From JBBQVS01 sp038211295 (GTDB lineage Bacteria; Chloroflexota; Ktedonobacteria; Ktedonobacterales; Ktedonobacteraceae): a stretch of 61,375 bases of DNA. Numbering within the stretch: the stretch's first letter is position 1; the number at the start of each line of letters is the position of its first letter. The stretch covers positions 1-61,375 of the forward strand of contig JBBQVS010000015.1 in assembly GCA_038211295.1 (NCBI GenBank), read 5' to 3'. The notes beneath the pieces were generated by a model. The model was given only the letters and a program-made list of their open reading frames with translations, ran no database searches and was not told the origin of the DNA. Position numbers and translations under genes: made by a program. Below, in pieces: positions 6,959-14,928 of the stretch.

Positions 6959-8939
6959 CCAACCGTTCTATTAACCCAGGCGTGACTACAAGAAAGATAC
7001 TCAGGCTTACAAGAGCGATCATTGGGTCGAGCAATGGACTACTAATCAGGCTACCGCGCATTTTCGCGCGTTGCAACACGTTTGGCAAGATGAGACCGCA
7101 TAGCGCGGCAATCAAGAGAGTGAAGCCAAAGCCAAGCGCAATAGAGACGCTTAGCAGTCCATTGCGATAGAGCAACCAGGAAAGTAACCCAACAAGGAGA
7201 CTAGTAAGCACACCACCAAAGGTACTGAAGCGAAGTTCGTGTCCGATGCTACGCCATAGATCGCCCCCCTGTGTTGTGCGGAGCTGCCAACCCGCGACAC
7301 CGAGAGCTTGTGACCCCATGCGCCCACATGTCAGTAAAAGCATTGGTATAAGGCAGAATAGACTGCTTAACGCGGCACGCGAATGTACTCCTACTACTGT
7401 CACACCCGTGATTGAGGCAACCGCTCCTGTTCCTTGAAAGAGGGAGCTAAAAACATTTTTAAGCAGCAGAGCAAGAATAAAACCCGCAACAACATTGACG
7501 CCAAGCCAGGTGAAGCGATTAAGTGCGGTACGCCATGAAAACTTTTCCTCATCCTCTGACTCCTCCACATCCGCTCCCGCCATTTCTGAAATGTCTTCGG
7601 CCTGTTCCTCGTGCAACACATCGAGCACATCATCAACCGTAACGATACCCGCGAGATGGTTCTCTTCATCGACCACCGGAATAGCGAGTAGGTCATATTT
7701 CGAGATGCGACGCGCAACCTCTTCCTGATCGGCATTGGTCTGTACCTTGATAACATCCGTATCCATCAAATCGCGCATCTGCTTCCCAGGCTCAGCCGTG
7801 ACGAGTTGGCGTAGCGAGACAACACCGGTCAGATGATGTTCAGCATCGACGATGTACATGTTATATACAGTCTCCAGGTACTCTGAGTTAGCACGCATGT
7901 ATGCCAGTGCTTCTTCAACCGTCGCGTCTTGCAAGAGCATCACAACCTCGGTTGTCATGATACCACCTGCTGTCTCCGTGCCATAGCGCAGAAGATCGCG
8001 AATAGGTTTTGCCTCATTCGCAGGCATCAATCCCAGCAGTCGTTCGACCTCGTCCAATGGAATATCGGCGAGCATATCGGCGGCATCATCGGGCGCGAGT
8101 CGCTCAAGCAGATCGGAGGCGCGTTCAGGGTCAAGCTCACTCAGTAGCTCGGACTGGCGCGGATACTCGGTTTCATTGAGGGCATCGGCAGCCGTTTCCA
8201 TATCTAGGCGTTCCAGTACAGCACCCGCATCTTGCAGGTCAAGCTGCTCTAGAATGTCCGCGATGTCGGCAGGATGCAGGTCTGCGAGTTTGTTGTAGCT
8301 TACATTCAACTGCACCTTTGGCACAACACCGCTTCCTGCGATAACCGATGTCGCCCCGACTTTGCTTGTAGTTGCCCCCGCCGCCCCTACCGCCGCAAGC
8401 TCTCCTGTTTGACCACTGCTACCAGCTCTGACCATCTTGATCGGCTCGACATAATTCCAGGTAATGGTACGTTCCGCGAGCTGCAAATGCATAACGCGGC
8501 TCAGAGCCTCGACAGGTGCCTGCATGCCAAGCCGCCGTAGTAGACCGCCAAAACCAATATCGACCCCGACGAGTCGCGCGGTTTTCTTAATTTGCGCTAG
8601 CTTCAAATCATTGACTTTTACGACGCGAAACCCTTGCGTATCAACAATCTGCTTATCCAGAATGTCACGTCGTAGCAGTAGTTCGTCCGTGTGAGGAGTA
8701 TACGGAACAATTTGTGCCTGCGCTATAGAAAGTGAAATCTGTGGTGCCTCTATTGTTCGCACCTGTGACCAGGGGACAATCGTATCATGTGTACCGGTGC
8801 TCAGTACAGGATGCACAATCAAAGCTGTGACTACAGGAAATTTCTCATGTAGCTCGACGCAGATATCACGTAGCACGCCAACGCGCTTGTTCTCGTTATC
8901 ATACACGCTCTGTCGGAGCAATGTGCTCAAAAAAATCAT
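6951..8939 (-). CDS. mgtE: Magnesium transporter MgtE with N-terminal PRC-barrel-like region
   Basis: This 662-residue protein has the MgtE plan plus an N-terminal extension. Residues 1 to about 190 resemble two PRC-barrel-like halves (RQSVYDNENKRVGVLRDI, later TQGFRVVKVNDLKLAQ). Then come the MgtE N domain (ADLHPADIADILEQL and following helices), two CBS domains (about 335-460) and a C-terminal channel domain with five membrane helices. The N and CBS domains form the magnesium-sensing gate in known MgtE. The ATG at 8939 is preferred over the upstream frame start at 9011, because it begins the conserved barrel sequence and follows GAAGGCGGTGAG. The leader holds a 9-bp inverted repeat (9100-9150). 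It converges with the EamA gene. Confidence 0.92.
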   Translation of the reverse strand: MIFLSTLLRQSVYDNENKRVGVLRDICVELHEKFPVVTALIVHPVLSTGTHDTIVPWSQVRTIEAPQISLSIAQAQIVPYTPHTDELLLRRDILDKQIVDTQGFRVVKVNDLKLAQIKKTARLVGVDIGFGGLLRRLGMQAPVEALSRVMHLQLAERTITWNYVEPIKMVRAGSSGQTGELAAVGAAGATTSKVGATSVIAGSGVVPKVQLNVSYNKLADLHPADIADILEQLDLQDAGAVLERLDMETAADALNETEYPRQSELLSELDPERASDLLERLAPDDAADMLADIPLDEVERLLGLMPANEAKPIRDLLRYGTETAGGIMTTEVVMLLQDATVEEALAYMRANSEYLETVYNMYIVDAEHHLTGVVSLRQLVTAEPGKQMRDLMDTDVIKVQTNADQEEVARRISKYDLLAIPVVDEENHLAGIVTVDDVLDVLHEEQAEDISEMAGADVEESEDEEKFSWRTALNRFTWLGVNVVAGFILALLLKNVFSSLFQGTGAVASITGVTVVGVHSRAALSSLFCLIPMLLLTCGRMGSQALGVAGWQLRTTQGGDLWRSIGHELRFSTFGGVLTSLLVGLLSWLLYRNGLLSVSIALGFGFTLLIAALCGLILPNVLQRAKMRGSLISSPLLDPMIALVSLSIFLVVTPGLIERLGA

Positions 8940-9492
8940 GCTCTCACCGCCTTCTTTTATAAGGTAGAATGTAGAATTTAGTACAGTACCTGCATAGCTT
9001 CGCGCGATCACCCCGTCGCGGACACAAGCCGAACGAGGGTACGACGTAGCGAACCCATATACAGGGAAAAACAGAAAGAAACACTGGCAGGTGGGAGTTC
9101 TTACTCGACATCTTTCACATCGGTGGGGAGATGCATACTCATCGAGTAAGGCGACGATACAATCAGACCAGAGGACTAATTACAAGTGGAGGCCACAACT
9201 CGGTGAGGAAAAGAACAGTCCCGCAGTAGGCACTTGTTCGCGTCTACGCACAGTAGCAGAGACACACAGCACCTACTATGACTAGGGCCAGCGTCCATAT
9301 CCTTCACCTCTTTCGTCCAATACCTGTAACCGATGCCAGTACGAATACCTTTCAAGGTAGACATTCGCAAGAAAAGCGTTTGTGCTCTCTTATATTGGCA
9401 CGCGAGTACAAGAATGGAAATGACAAAAGAACATTTCTGCTGAAAGTATAGCACGCGTGCGAGAATTTCAGCAACTAGCATAGGACTGGTCG
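8940..9492. other. Intergenic region carrying the mgtE leader
   Basis: About 550 bp lie between the mgtE start and the end of the GT4 gene. I see no convincing gene; a minus-strand open frame across 9176-9604 runs into the glycosyltransferase and resembles nothing. The stretch must contain the mgtE promoter and a long 5' leader. Apart from the inverted repeat at 9100-9150 nothing stands out, and no M-box consensus was recognised. Confidence 0.5.
9100..9150 (-). repeat. Hairpin-forming inverted repeat in the mgtE leader
   Basis: CTTACTCGA (9100-9108) and TCGAGTAAG (9142-9150) are perfect 9-bp arms. Inside them CATC (9109-9112) and GATG (9130-9133) can pair as a second stem. It lies about 160-210 bases upstream of the mgtE start on the transcribed strand, where an RNA control element would sit. 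Whether it is functional is unknown. Confidence 0.45.
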
Positions 9493-10596
9493 TTATATTT
9501 GACGATGAACAGATGCATACACACGTTCGTGGGCGTCCAGCATTCGTGTCAGGGAAAAGTTTGCGTCCACGTGTGCGCGACACTGTGCGCGGGGAATACT
9601 CCACAGTTTTTCTACATACGCGGCGGCTCCTTTGCGGTCTCCCGGCTCGACCAAAAAACCGGTCTCGCCATGCCGAATAATTTCCGCAACGGCACCGCGT
9701 CGATAGGCTATGACTGGCGTACCTGCTGCCATCGCCTCAACGGGCGTCAGGCCAAACGGTTCATCCCACTCAATCGGGAAAAGGAAGCCAAGGGCCTGAC
9801 ACATTACGTTCCAGAGAGCTAGGCGTTCAAGTTGCCCAAGATAGAGAACACGCCCTGCCGACTGTTGCACGCGGGGCAGAACGCGCTCTTCATAGTACGG
9901 CACATCATAAATTCCGCCCGCAATCCACAGGATACGTCCGGCCTTTGCCGCGATCTCGATAGCCGCCTCGACGCCTTTTTCCGGTGTGATGCGACCAGCA
10001 AAAAGTAGAGGCGCGTCGGGCAAGACAGACTTCGCGAAGGGGACAGTCGCGCAATCGATTCCGTTATAAACGATAGCATCAAACGGCGTATATGGTGCGT
10101 AGGTGTGAGCGCACGCGTGGGACACAGTGAGCAGTGTAAGTGAATGGCCTTGTTGATGCAAAACGTGTAGGGCAGTATTGATTTCAGGAGAGACTGAGGG
10201 TAGGTGAAGCGTGTGTATGACTGGCACATCATGTACCAATGTGCTACAGGTGAAAGCGGGCCAGTCGAAGGCGTGGGCATGGATAATATCAAATTCGGTG
10301 GCGCGTTGCTGTAAACGCAGAAACAGATCGAGGAAGATGTTTGCCTGCGCGAAAAACGCGACATCAGCGGCTCGTGCCTGTATTGGCTCAGTAAAACTGG
10401 ATGGCACCACGCTTGTCGGAACTGCGACCTGCTCGACTGCTACGCCCGCGACAGAAGAAGGGTTACGGGCAAAGAGCGTCACAGTGTGACCGCGCTGGGC
10501 AAGTCCTTGCGCGAGGTCGGCGAGCATGGCCTGCGCCCCACCCGCATAGGGCTGTGCGATAGGAGTTACAAGTGGAGCGACAAGGGCAATCCGCAT
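9493..10596 (-). CDS. GT4-family glycosyltransferase
   Basis: A 367-residue GT-B fold enzyme. The N-terminal domain begins MRIALVAPLVTPIAQPYAGG with the acceptor-side glycine loop. The C-terminal donor domain has LLFAGRITPEKGVEAAI and the GT4 E-x7-E-like motif region EPFGLTPVEAMAAGTPVIA. Donor and acceptor are not given by sequence. Its ATG directly follows the TAA of the pterin-synthase gene with no spacer, and the SDR gene lies just upstream, so the three are probably co-transcribed. That context raises the possibility that it glycosylates a pterin, as GT4-type pterin glucosyltransferases do in cyanobacteria; a role in glycolipid or cell-wall glycosylation is equally open. Confidence 0.88.
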   Translation of the reverse strand: MRIALVAPLVTPIAQPYAGGAQAMLADLAQGLAQRGHTVTLFARNPSSVAGVAVEQVAVPTSVVPSSFTEPIQARAADVAFFAQANIFLDLFLRLQQRATEFDIIHAHAFDWPAFTCSTLVHDVPVIHTLHLPSVSPEINTALHVLHQQGHSLTLLTVSHACAHTYAPYTPFDAIVYNGIDCATVPFAKSVLPDAPLLFAGRITPEKGVEAAIEIAAKAGRILWIAGGIYDVPYYEERVLPRVQQSAGRVLYLGQLERLALWNVMCQALGFLFPIEWDEPFGLTPVEAMAAGTPVIAYRRGAVAEIIRHGETGFLVEPGDRKGAAAYVEKLWSIPRAQCRAHVDANFSLTRMLDAHERVYASVHRQI

Positions 10597-11007
10597 TTAG
10601 TTCTCGCCTCGATACACAGCAATATTGTTCTCCGTCTCGTGTAATTTTACCTCGTATAGCAAACCCTGGGGGAAACCAATCTCTAGTTGCTCCCAGAAGA
10701 TAATCGCCAGCATCTCTGCCGTTGGGATAACGCCTTTGAGCCACGAAACATCATAGTTGAGGTGCTTGTGATCCACTTGATTGACCACCTGCTCATTGGT
10801 GATACGTTTCATCTCGGTCAAGTTTAGCACCATGCCTGTACGTGGGTCAACATTCCCTTTAAGCGTCACCTCTAACACATAGTTATGTCCATGTCCATTC
10901 GGGTTAGCACACTTCGCATAAACGGCGTAATTCTCTTCTTCTGAGAGCTGATCGCTCCACAATCGATGCGATGCACTAAAGGTTGTCCGTCGTGTCAGGT
11001 ATACCAT
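10597..11007 (-). CDS. 6-pyruvoyl-tetrahydropterin synthase, animal-like type
   Basis: This 136-residue protein belongs to the PTPS/QueD family, which act on dihydroneopterin triphosphate. Zinc ligands are His14 (SASHRL), His39 and His41 (NGHGHNY); the catalytic Cys33 lies in KCANPNGHGHNY. The C-x5-HGH spacing, the DPRTGMVLNLT stretch, VDHKHLNYDV and the C-terminal ETENNIAVYRGE closely follow animal PTPS as I recall it, and differ from QueD, which has C-x3-HGH. That favours a tetrahydropterin rather than a queuosine role. AAGGGAAG precedes the ATG at 11007. It sits between an SDR gene 53 bp upstream and a GT4 gene that abuts it. No queC/queE-type genes are in view. Confidence 0.88.
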   Translation of the reverse strand: MVYLTRRTTFSASHRLWSDQLSEEENYAVYAKCANPNGHGHNYVLEVTLKGNVDPRTGMVLNLTEMKRITNEQVVNQVDHKHLNYDVSWLKGVIPTAEMLAIIFWEQLEIGFPQGLLYEVKLHETENNIAVYRGEN

Positions 11008-11060
11008 AGCATTCGCTTCCCTTCTTGCATTCGTTCCATATCATCATGTGTACACGTCGA

Positions 11061-11774
11061 TTATGCATTGCTAAACAATTCGATGTTGCTCCCCCCAAAC
11101 ATTCGCCCCGAATCATCAGCAAGAAAAAGCAGTATTGCTGCCATATCATCGGGCGTCATATTGGCTTTAAGGTGTGGTGCCGCCTGCTGGAGCATCTCTG
11201 TGGCAATCGCGCCCGGACTGACTGCGCTGACCCGAATATTGTACGGCTTACCTTCAACCGCGAGAATCTCTGTCAGGCTGGCAATACCTGCTTTTGAGAC
11301 GTTGTAGGCACTCAGGCCGGGGAACTTTTCAACTCCCTTGACGCCCGAAAGTGAGGAAATATTGAGGATGATGCCTTGCTTTTGCTCAATCATTACACGA
11401 AACGCTTCACGGCAACACAGAAATGTGCCACGCAGATTGACACCAATTACCTGATCCCACGTCGTCGTGTCCATGTCCACGAAGGGCTTCACGGCAACAA
11501 CACCCGCACAATTGACCAGCACATCGACGCGCCCATACTGTGCTTGTGTCTGTACAAAAAGGGCCTGCACATCCTCTTCGCGTGCGACATCGCACACAAC
11601 CGCTATCGCCTCACCGCCCTGCGCTCTGATTGCCGTAACCGCCGCAGCAAGCTGGCTCTGTGTGCGGCTACAGAGAACAACCTTCGCGCCCGCCTGCGCG
11701 AAAAGTGAAGCTGTTGCGCGACCAACTCCACGTCCCGCACCAGTAACAATAGCGACATGGTTTTTTATACTCAT
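11061..11774 (-). CDS. Classical SDR-family NAD(P)-dependent oxidoreductase
   Basis: A 237-residue Rossmann-fold reductase with the TGAGRGVG cofactor loop (11-18), NCAG at 88-91 and the Ser/Tyr157/Lys161 catalytic set (SAYNVSK). Closest general resemblance is to FabG-like reductases, whose substrates vary widely. It is the first gene of the SDR-PTPS-GT4 unit; sepiapterin reductase, the enzyme acting after PTPS in tetrahydrobiopterin synthesis, is also an SDR, so a pterin-reducing role is a reasonable inference. The frame continues upstream to 11900, but the ATG at 11774 begins the conserved strand. An extended -10 (TGCTATAAT) ends only seven bases before this ATG, so the mRNA is probably leaderless; no Shine-Dalgarno sequence is present. 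Confidence 0.88.
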   Translation of the reverse strand: MSIKNHVAIVTGAGRGVGRATASLFAQAGAKVVLCSRTQSQLAAAVTAIRAQGGEAIAVVCDVAREEDVQALFVQTQAQYGRVDVLVNCAGVVAVKPFVDMDTTTWDQVIGVNLRGTFLCCREAFRVMIEQKQGIILNISSLSGVKGVEKFPGLSAYNVSKAGIASLTEILAVEGKPYNIRVSAVSPGAIATEMLQQAAPHLKANMTPDDMAAILLFLADDSGRMFGGSNIELFSNA

Positions 11775-11781
11775 GGCTTTA

Positions 11782-11790
11782 ATTATAGCA
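11782..11790 (-). promoter_or_regulatory. Extended -10 of the SDR-PTPS-GT4 operon
   Basis: The minus strand reads TGCTATAAT, a consensus extended -10. Seven bases separate it from the SDR ATG, so transcription should start at or next to the start codon. The -35 region is weak. Confidence 0.6.
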
Positions 11791-11840
11791 GACATTACGA
11801 ACGCGCGTGACGAACGGTGGTTTTCACATCCTGGCCTGGC

Positions 11841-11869
11841 TTGTTGTAGCGTTTTGTCTTTGCTATAAT
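11841..11869 (+). promoter_or_regulatory. Promoter of the DUF4388 gene
   Basis: TTGTTG (11841-11846), a 17-base spacer and TATAAT (11864-11869) with an upstream TGC form an extended -10 promoter. It is divergent from the SDR promoter, with the two -10 hexamers about 75 bases apart. The expected leader is about 90 bases. Confidence 0.6.
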
Positions 11870-11964
11870 AACAAGTAGATATAATAAATGAAAATAGCAT
11901 GGTGAACTAGTCAGGGTATAATTATGAGTAGTGTATACACCAAATACTGGGGTCTGGAGGGCGT

Positions 11965-13233
11965 ATGAACACTTCTACCGTGTTGTCCGGCTCATTAAAG
12001 GATTTTGGATTGGTAGAGGTTTTACAGGTGGTAGAGTTGGGTGGTATGACAGGTGCGATTCAACTCAAACAAGACTCAGGGCGGACAGGCATCATCTATT
12101 GTAGCGAGGGAAAAGTCGCGAACTGTTCAGAGTTTGATCCAGGCGCGTTAATGTTGGGCGATGTACTACAGCAATTGGGAATGGCGACGCACGCTCAGAT
12201 TGAGGCGGCTTCGACGCAGCAGCTTTCAGATATTGTGGGCAAACGCATTGGCGAGAGACTCATCGCGATGCGCGTTATCGATGAGAGACAGTTAGGCGAA
12301 GCACTAAGAACGAAAGCATTATGGACGGCGCGTGAACTGGCGATGTGGCAAGAAGGCACCTACGAGTTTATCGCCAGCCCCGATGTGCAAAAACTGCTTC
12401 CCTATAATGATGTACCAATGAACATCGAGGTGATGCGTGCGACAATGGAGATGGTGCGTTATACAGGGGAATGGGAGACGTTGAAAGTTCTTTTGCCACA
12501 GGGAATGCGAACGACGTTACAGCTAATTCCACAGATTCAGCAGCCACTTCAGTTTCACCGCAACCGTTTTGAACTACTTATGCTCATCAACATGTATAGA
12601 CGAGTACGACGTATTGCGTGCGCGGCTCGCCGACCAGAGATGGAGATTGCCCACGAACTCGCGCAACTTGTGCAACAGCAGCTTGCCTATCCCATCATGC
12701 TGGATGTAACACTGCATAATAACAAAAATGGCAAAGTTCGTTTACCGGACGCCGCGGAAAAGCTACGCCTGGAAAGCTTCCAGCTGCTTGATCTGCTCAG
12801 TCGTATGGAACAGGCATGGGAGAAGCAGCATACACCAATGCAGCAACTTCCTACGCTTGTACGCTTCATGAATTGGACAATGGACGCGCTTGTTGATGCC
12901 TACCGCGTCAACAAAACCGAGTTAGACCCGACAATGCTCAGGATGCTTCTTGTTAATGAGAACCTTCTATACATGGGCAACTACGAGTTTCGTGTGGAAC
13001 AAAACAATATTGATGTTGATGATTTTACCAATTTATGTGATACCGTACTGACTGATCGCATGAAGGATGTCACCGATTTTTATGATGAAGCTTCATCCAC
13101 CCTACAACGGATGTTGCGTACTCTTTTCGCTGCTATCAACGCACGCGTTGTTAGCCCACGCGAACGACTGGAAAATCAGGAAGTATGGGAAGCGATGTTC
13201 GAGCAATTCGCGCTCACACGTATAGTCATTTGA
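11965..13233 (+). CDS. DUF4388 (PatA-like) domain protein
   Basis: A 422-residue soluble protein. Residues 1 to about 140 match the DUF4388/PatA N-terminal pattern (LSGSLKDFGLVEVLQVVELGGMTGAIQL, then GDVLQQLGMATHAQIE), found in bacterial signalling proteins, often beside receivers. The remaining 280 residues are helical, with no catalytic motif I recognise. A strong GGAGG lies before the ATG. It is transcribed from a promoter divergent to the pterin-type operon and ends one base before a 54-bp palindrome shared with the convergent aldehyde dehydrogenase gene. A scaffold or signalling role is likely; nothing more specific can be said. Confidence 0.8.
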   Translation: MNTSTVLSGSLKDFGLVEVLQVVELGGMTGAIQLKQDSGRTGIIYCSEGKVANCSEFDPGALMLGDVLQQLGMATHAQIEAASTQQLSDIVGKRIGERLIAMRVIDERQLGEALRTKALWTARELAMWQEGTYEFIASPDVQKLLPYNDVPMNIEVMRATMEMVRYTGEWETLKVLLPQGMRTTLQLIPQIQQPLQFHRNRFELLMLINMYRRVRRIACAARRPEMEIAHELAQLVQQQLAYPIMLDVTLHNNKNGKVRLPDAAEKLRLESFQLLDLLSRMEQAWEKQHTPMQQLPTLVRFMNWTMDALVDAYRVNKTELDPTMLRMLLVNENLLYMGNYEFRVEQNNIDVDDFTNLCDTVLTDRMKDVTDFYDEASSTLQRMLRTLFAAINARVVSPRERLENQEVWEAMFEQFALTRIVI

Positions 13234-13234
13234 C

Positions 13235-13288
13235 AAAGCATCTCTCTATTTGTGCTTCTGTACAGAAGCACAAATAGAGAGATGCTTT
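13235..13288. terminator. 54-bp perfect palindrome, bidirectional terminator
   Basis: The arms 13235-13261 and 13262-13288 are exact reverse complements, 27 bp each with no loop, ending in AAAG/CTTT. It starts one base after the DUF4388 stop and covers two bases of the aldehyde dehydrogenase stop. In RNA it would form a very long hairpin on either strand, ending in three U residues. The centre contains TCTGTACAGA. Confidence 0.85.
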
Positions 13289-14768
13289 ACTTAGCTGAAG
13301 GATACGAAACAAAGACGCTTTTGATTTCGCTGAACTCTTCGACAGCACCGGCCCCAAGTTCACGATGCCCGTTGCCACTTGCCTTCATGCCGCCAAAGGG
13401 TAGGTGTATCTCTGAACCAGTTGTCGCGGCGTTAATGTAAACCAGGCCAGACTCGATCTCACGAATAGCACGGAATGTCAGTCGACTACTTTCTGTGAAA
13501 ATACCTGTTGAGAGACCATATTCCGTCTCGTTTGCGACCTGTATGGCCTCTTCATAAGAGTTCACAGGAATGATAGAGACGAAGGGGCCAAACACTTCCT
13601 CGCGAGCAATTCGCATTGTAGGTGTGACATCCGTAAATATTGTTGGTTTGTAAAAAGCACCGTCGCTATAATCGTTCTCGGTGAGTGTGCTACCGCCCGT
13701 TACCAGACGTGCGCCCTCCTTTTTACCAACCTCAGTATACTCATGAACCGCCTTTACCCGGCCTTTATTGACCAGTGGCCCCATATCAGTTGTGGTATCG
13801 AGTCCGTCGCCCACACGCAGTTTTTCCGCTACCGCGACAAGCCGCTCTGTAAACGCGTGTTGCACCGATTTCTGCACAATCACGCGGCTTGTCGCGGTGC
13901 ATCTTTGGCCTGTTGTTCCAAAAGCTGCGTTGGTAACGCCCAAGACGGCAAGGTCGAGGTCAGCATCTTCTAGCACGATTACGGCATTCTTGCCGCCGAG
14001 TTCCAGTGAACAGCGACGCAGATCACGCCCGCAAATCTCCGCAACATGGCGTCCGACCTCTGTCGAGCCGGTCAAAGAAATCATATTGATACGTTTGTGG
14101 CTCGCCAGTGCATCGCCCAGCGTTCCCCCTGGCCCTGTGAGTACATTGAGTACGCCAGCAGGAAGACCTGCTTCATGCAGTAGCTCTGCCATCTTGAGCG
14201 CGAGTAAGGGGGTATCGCTGGCAGGTTTAAGCACAACGGCGTTCCCCGCCAGCAGCGCGGGAAACGATTTCCAGGCAGGAATAGCAATCGGGAAGTTCCA
14301 GGGGGTGATGATACCGATGATACCCAGTGGATGACGGACGGTCATGCAGAACTTATCGGGGAAAGCAGACGGGAGCGTTTCGCCCTCGGCGCGACGTCCC
14401 TCGCCTGCAATAAACTTTGCCACATCGATAGCAATCTGGACATCACCGCGTGTCTCTTTGAGTACCTTGCCCATTTCACGCGTCATCAATACCGCGAGTT
14501 CTTCTTTGTGTTGCTCTAGAAGGAGTGCGGTACGCAATACCACTTCTCCGCGTTCGGGTGCTGGAACGGCGGCCCATTTGCGTTGCGCTCTGCTCGCGGC
14601 TTCAATAGCAATTTCAAGATCGGCAACTGTTGACTTCTGAAAATGTCCGATCACCTCGCTTGTACGTGCTGGGTTGGTACTAACAAAGGTTTCGTTGCTC
14701 TTGGAATCGCGCCATTGCCCATCAATAAAATTTTGAAATACCTGTTGTTGAGGGAAAATTGAAGACAT
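13287..14768 (-). CDS. NAD(P)-dependent aldehyde dehydrogenase
   Basis: A 493-residue ALDH-superfamily enzyme oxidising an aldehyde to a carboxylate. It has PWNFP with Asn158, LELGGK with Glu256 and GQRC with catalytic Cys290, plus FGGMKASGNG near the C-terminus. The overall pattern resembles the alpha-ketoglutaric semialdehyde / succinate-semialdehyde dehydrogenase branch, but substrate cannot be fixed from sequence. The frame extends to 14879, but the ATG at 14768 has GAGGAG seven bases upstream and the right N-terminus. It stands alone on the minus strand, separated from the upstream glycan block by a terminator and sharing its 3' palindrome with the DUF4388 gene. Confidence 0.93.
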   Translation of the reverse strand: MSSIFPQQQVFQNFIDGQWRDSKSNETFVSTNPARTSEVIGHFQKSTVADLEIAIEAASRAQRKWAAVPAPERGEVVLRTALLLEQHKEELAVLMTREMGKVLKETRGDVQIAIDVAKFIAGEGRRAEGETLPSAFPDKFCMTVRHPLGIIGIITPWNFPIAIPAWKSFPALLAGNAVVLKPASDTPLLALKMAELLHEAGLPAGVLNVLTGPGGTLGDALASHKRINMISLTGSTEVGRHVAEICGRDLRRCSLELGGKNAVIVLEDADLDLAVLGVTNAAFGTTGQRCTATSRVIVQKSVQHAFTERLVAVAEKLRVGDGLDTTTDMGPLVNKGRVKAVHEYTEVGKKEGARLVTGGSTLTENDYSDGAFYKPTIFTDVTPTMRIAREEVFGPFVSIIPVNSYEEAIQVANETEYGLSTGIFTESSRLTFRAIREIESGLVYINAATTGSEIHLPFGGMKASGNGHRELGAGAVEEFSEIKSVFVSYPSAK

Positions 14769-14894
14769 ACAAATACTCCTCGATGAATGTGTAGATCGCC
14801 GTTGATCTGTCATACGTGGCACGTAGTATATCAAATCAAAGTCAGACGAAATAAAACTGCTCGGATTACAGTATATCACTCATTCACCGTTGCA

Positions 14895-14922
14895 CGTAGG
14901 GCGTGATAGATCACGCCCTACG
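14895..14922 (-). terminator. Hairpin after the GT-C/jelly-roll gene
   Basis: Thirteen-base perfect arms starting CGTAGGGCG and ending CGCCCTACG enclose a two-base loop, just seven bases past the stop codon at 14929. No T-run is present. It closes the minus-strand block 25970-14929. Confidence 0.7.
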
Positions 14923-14928
14923 CTTGTC

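Noticed and set aside
8940..9300. M-box magnesium riboswitch upstream of mgtE
   Set aside because: I looked for the conserved M-box segments on the minus strand and did not find them; only an unassigned inverted repeat remains.
9176..9604. 142-codon minus-strand open frame in the mgtE leader region
   Set aside because: It overlaps the end of the GT4 gene in another frame, has no ribosome-binding site or recognisable motif, and looks like chance composition.
10597..11007. Annotation as QueD (queuosine pathway)
   Set aside because: The C-x5-HGH spacing and C-terminal sequence fit animal-type PTPS better, and no other queuosine genes are near.
13768..14334. 188-codon open frame antisense to the aldehyde dehydrogenase gene
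   Set aside because: Shadow of a strongly coding strand; low-complexity Ser/Thr/Arg product.
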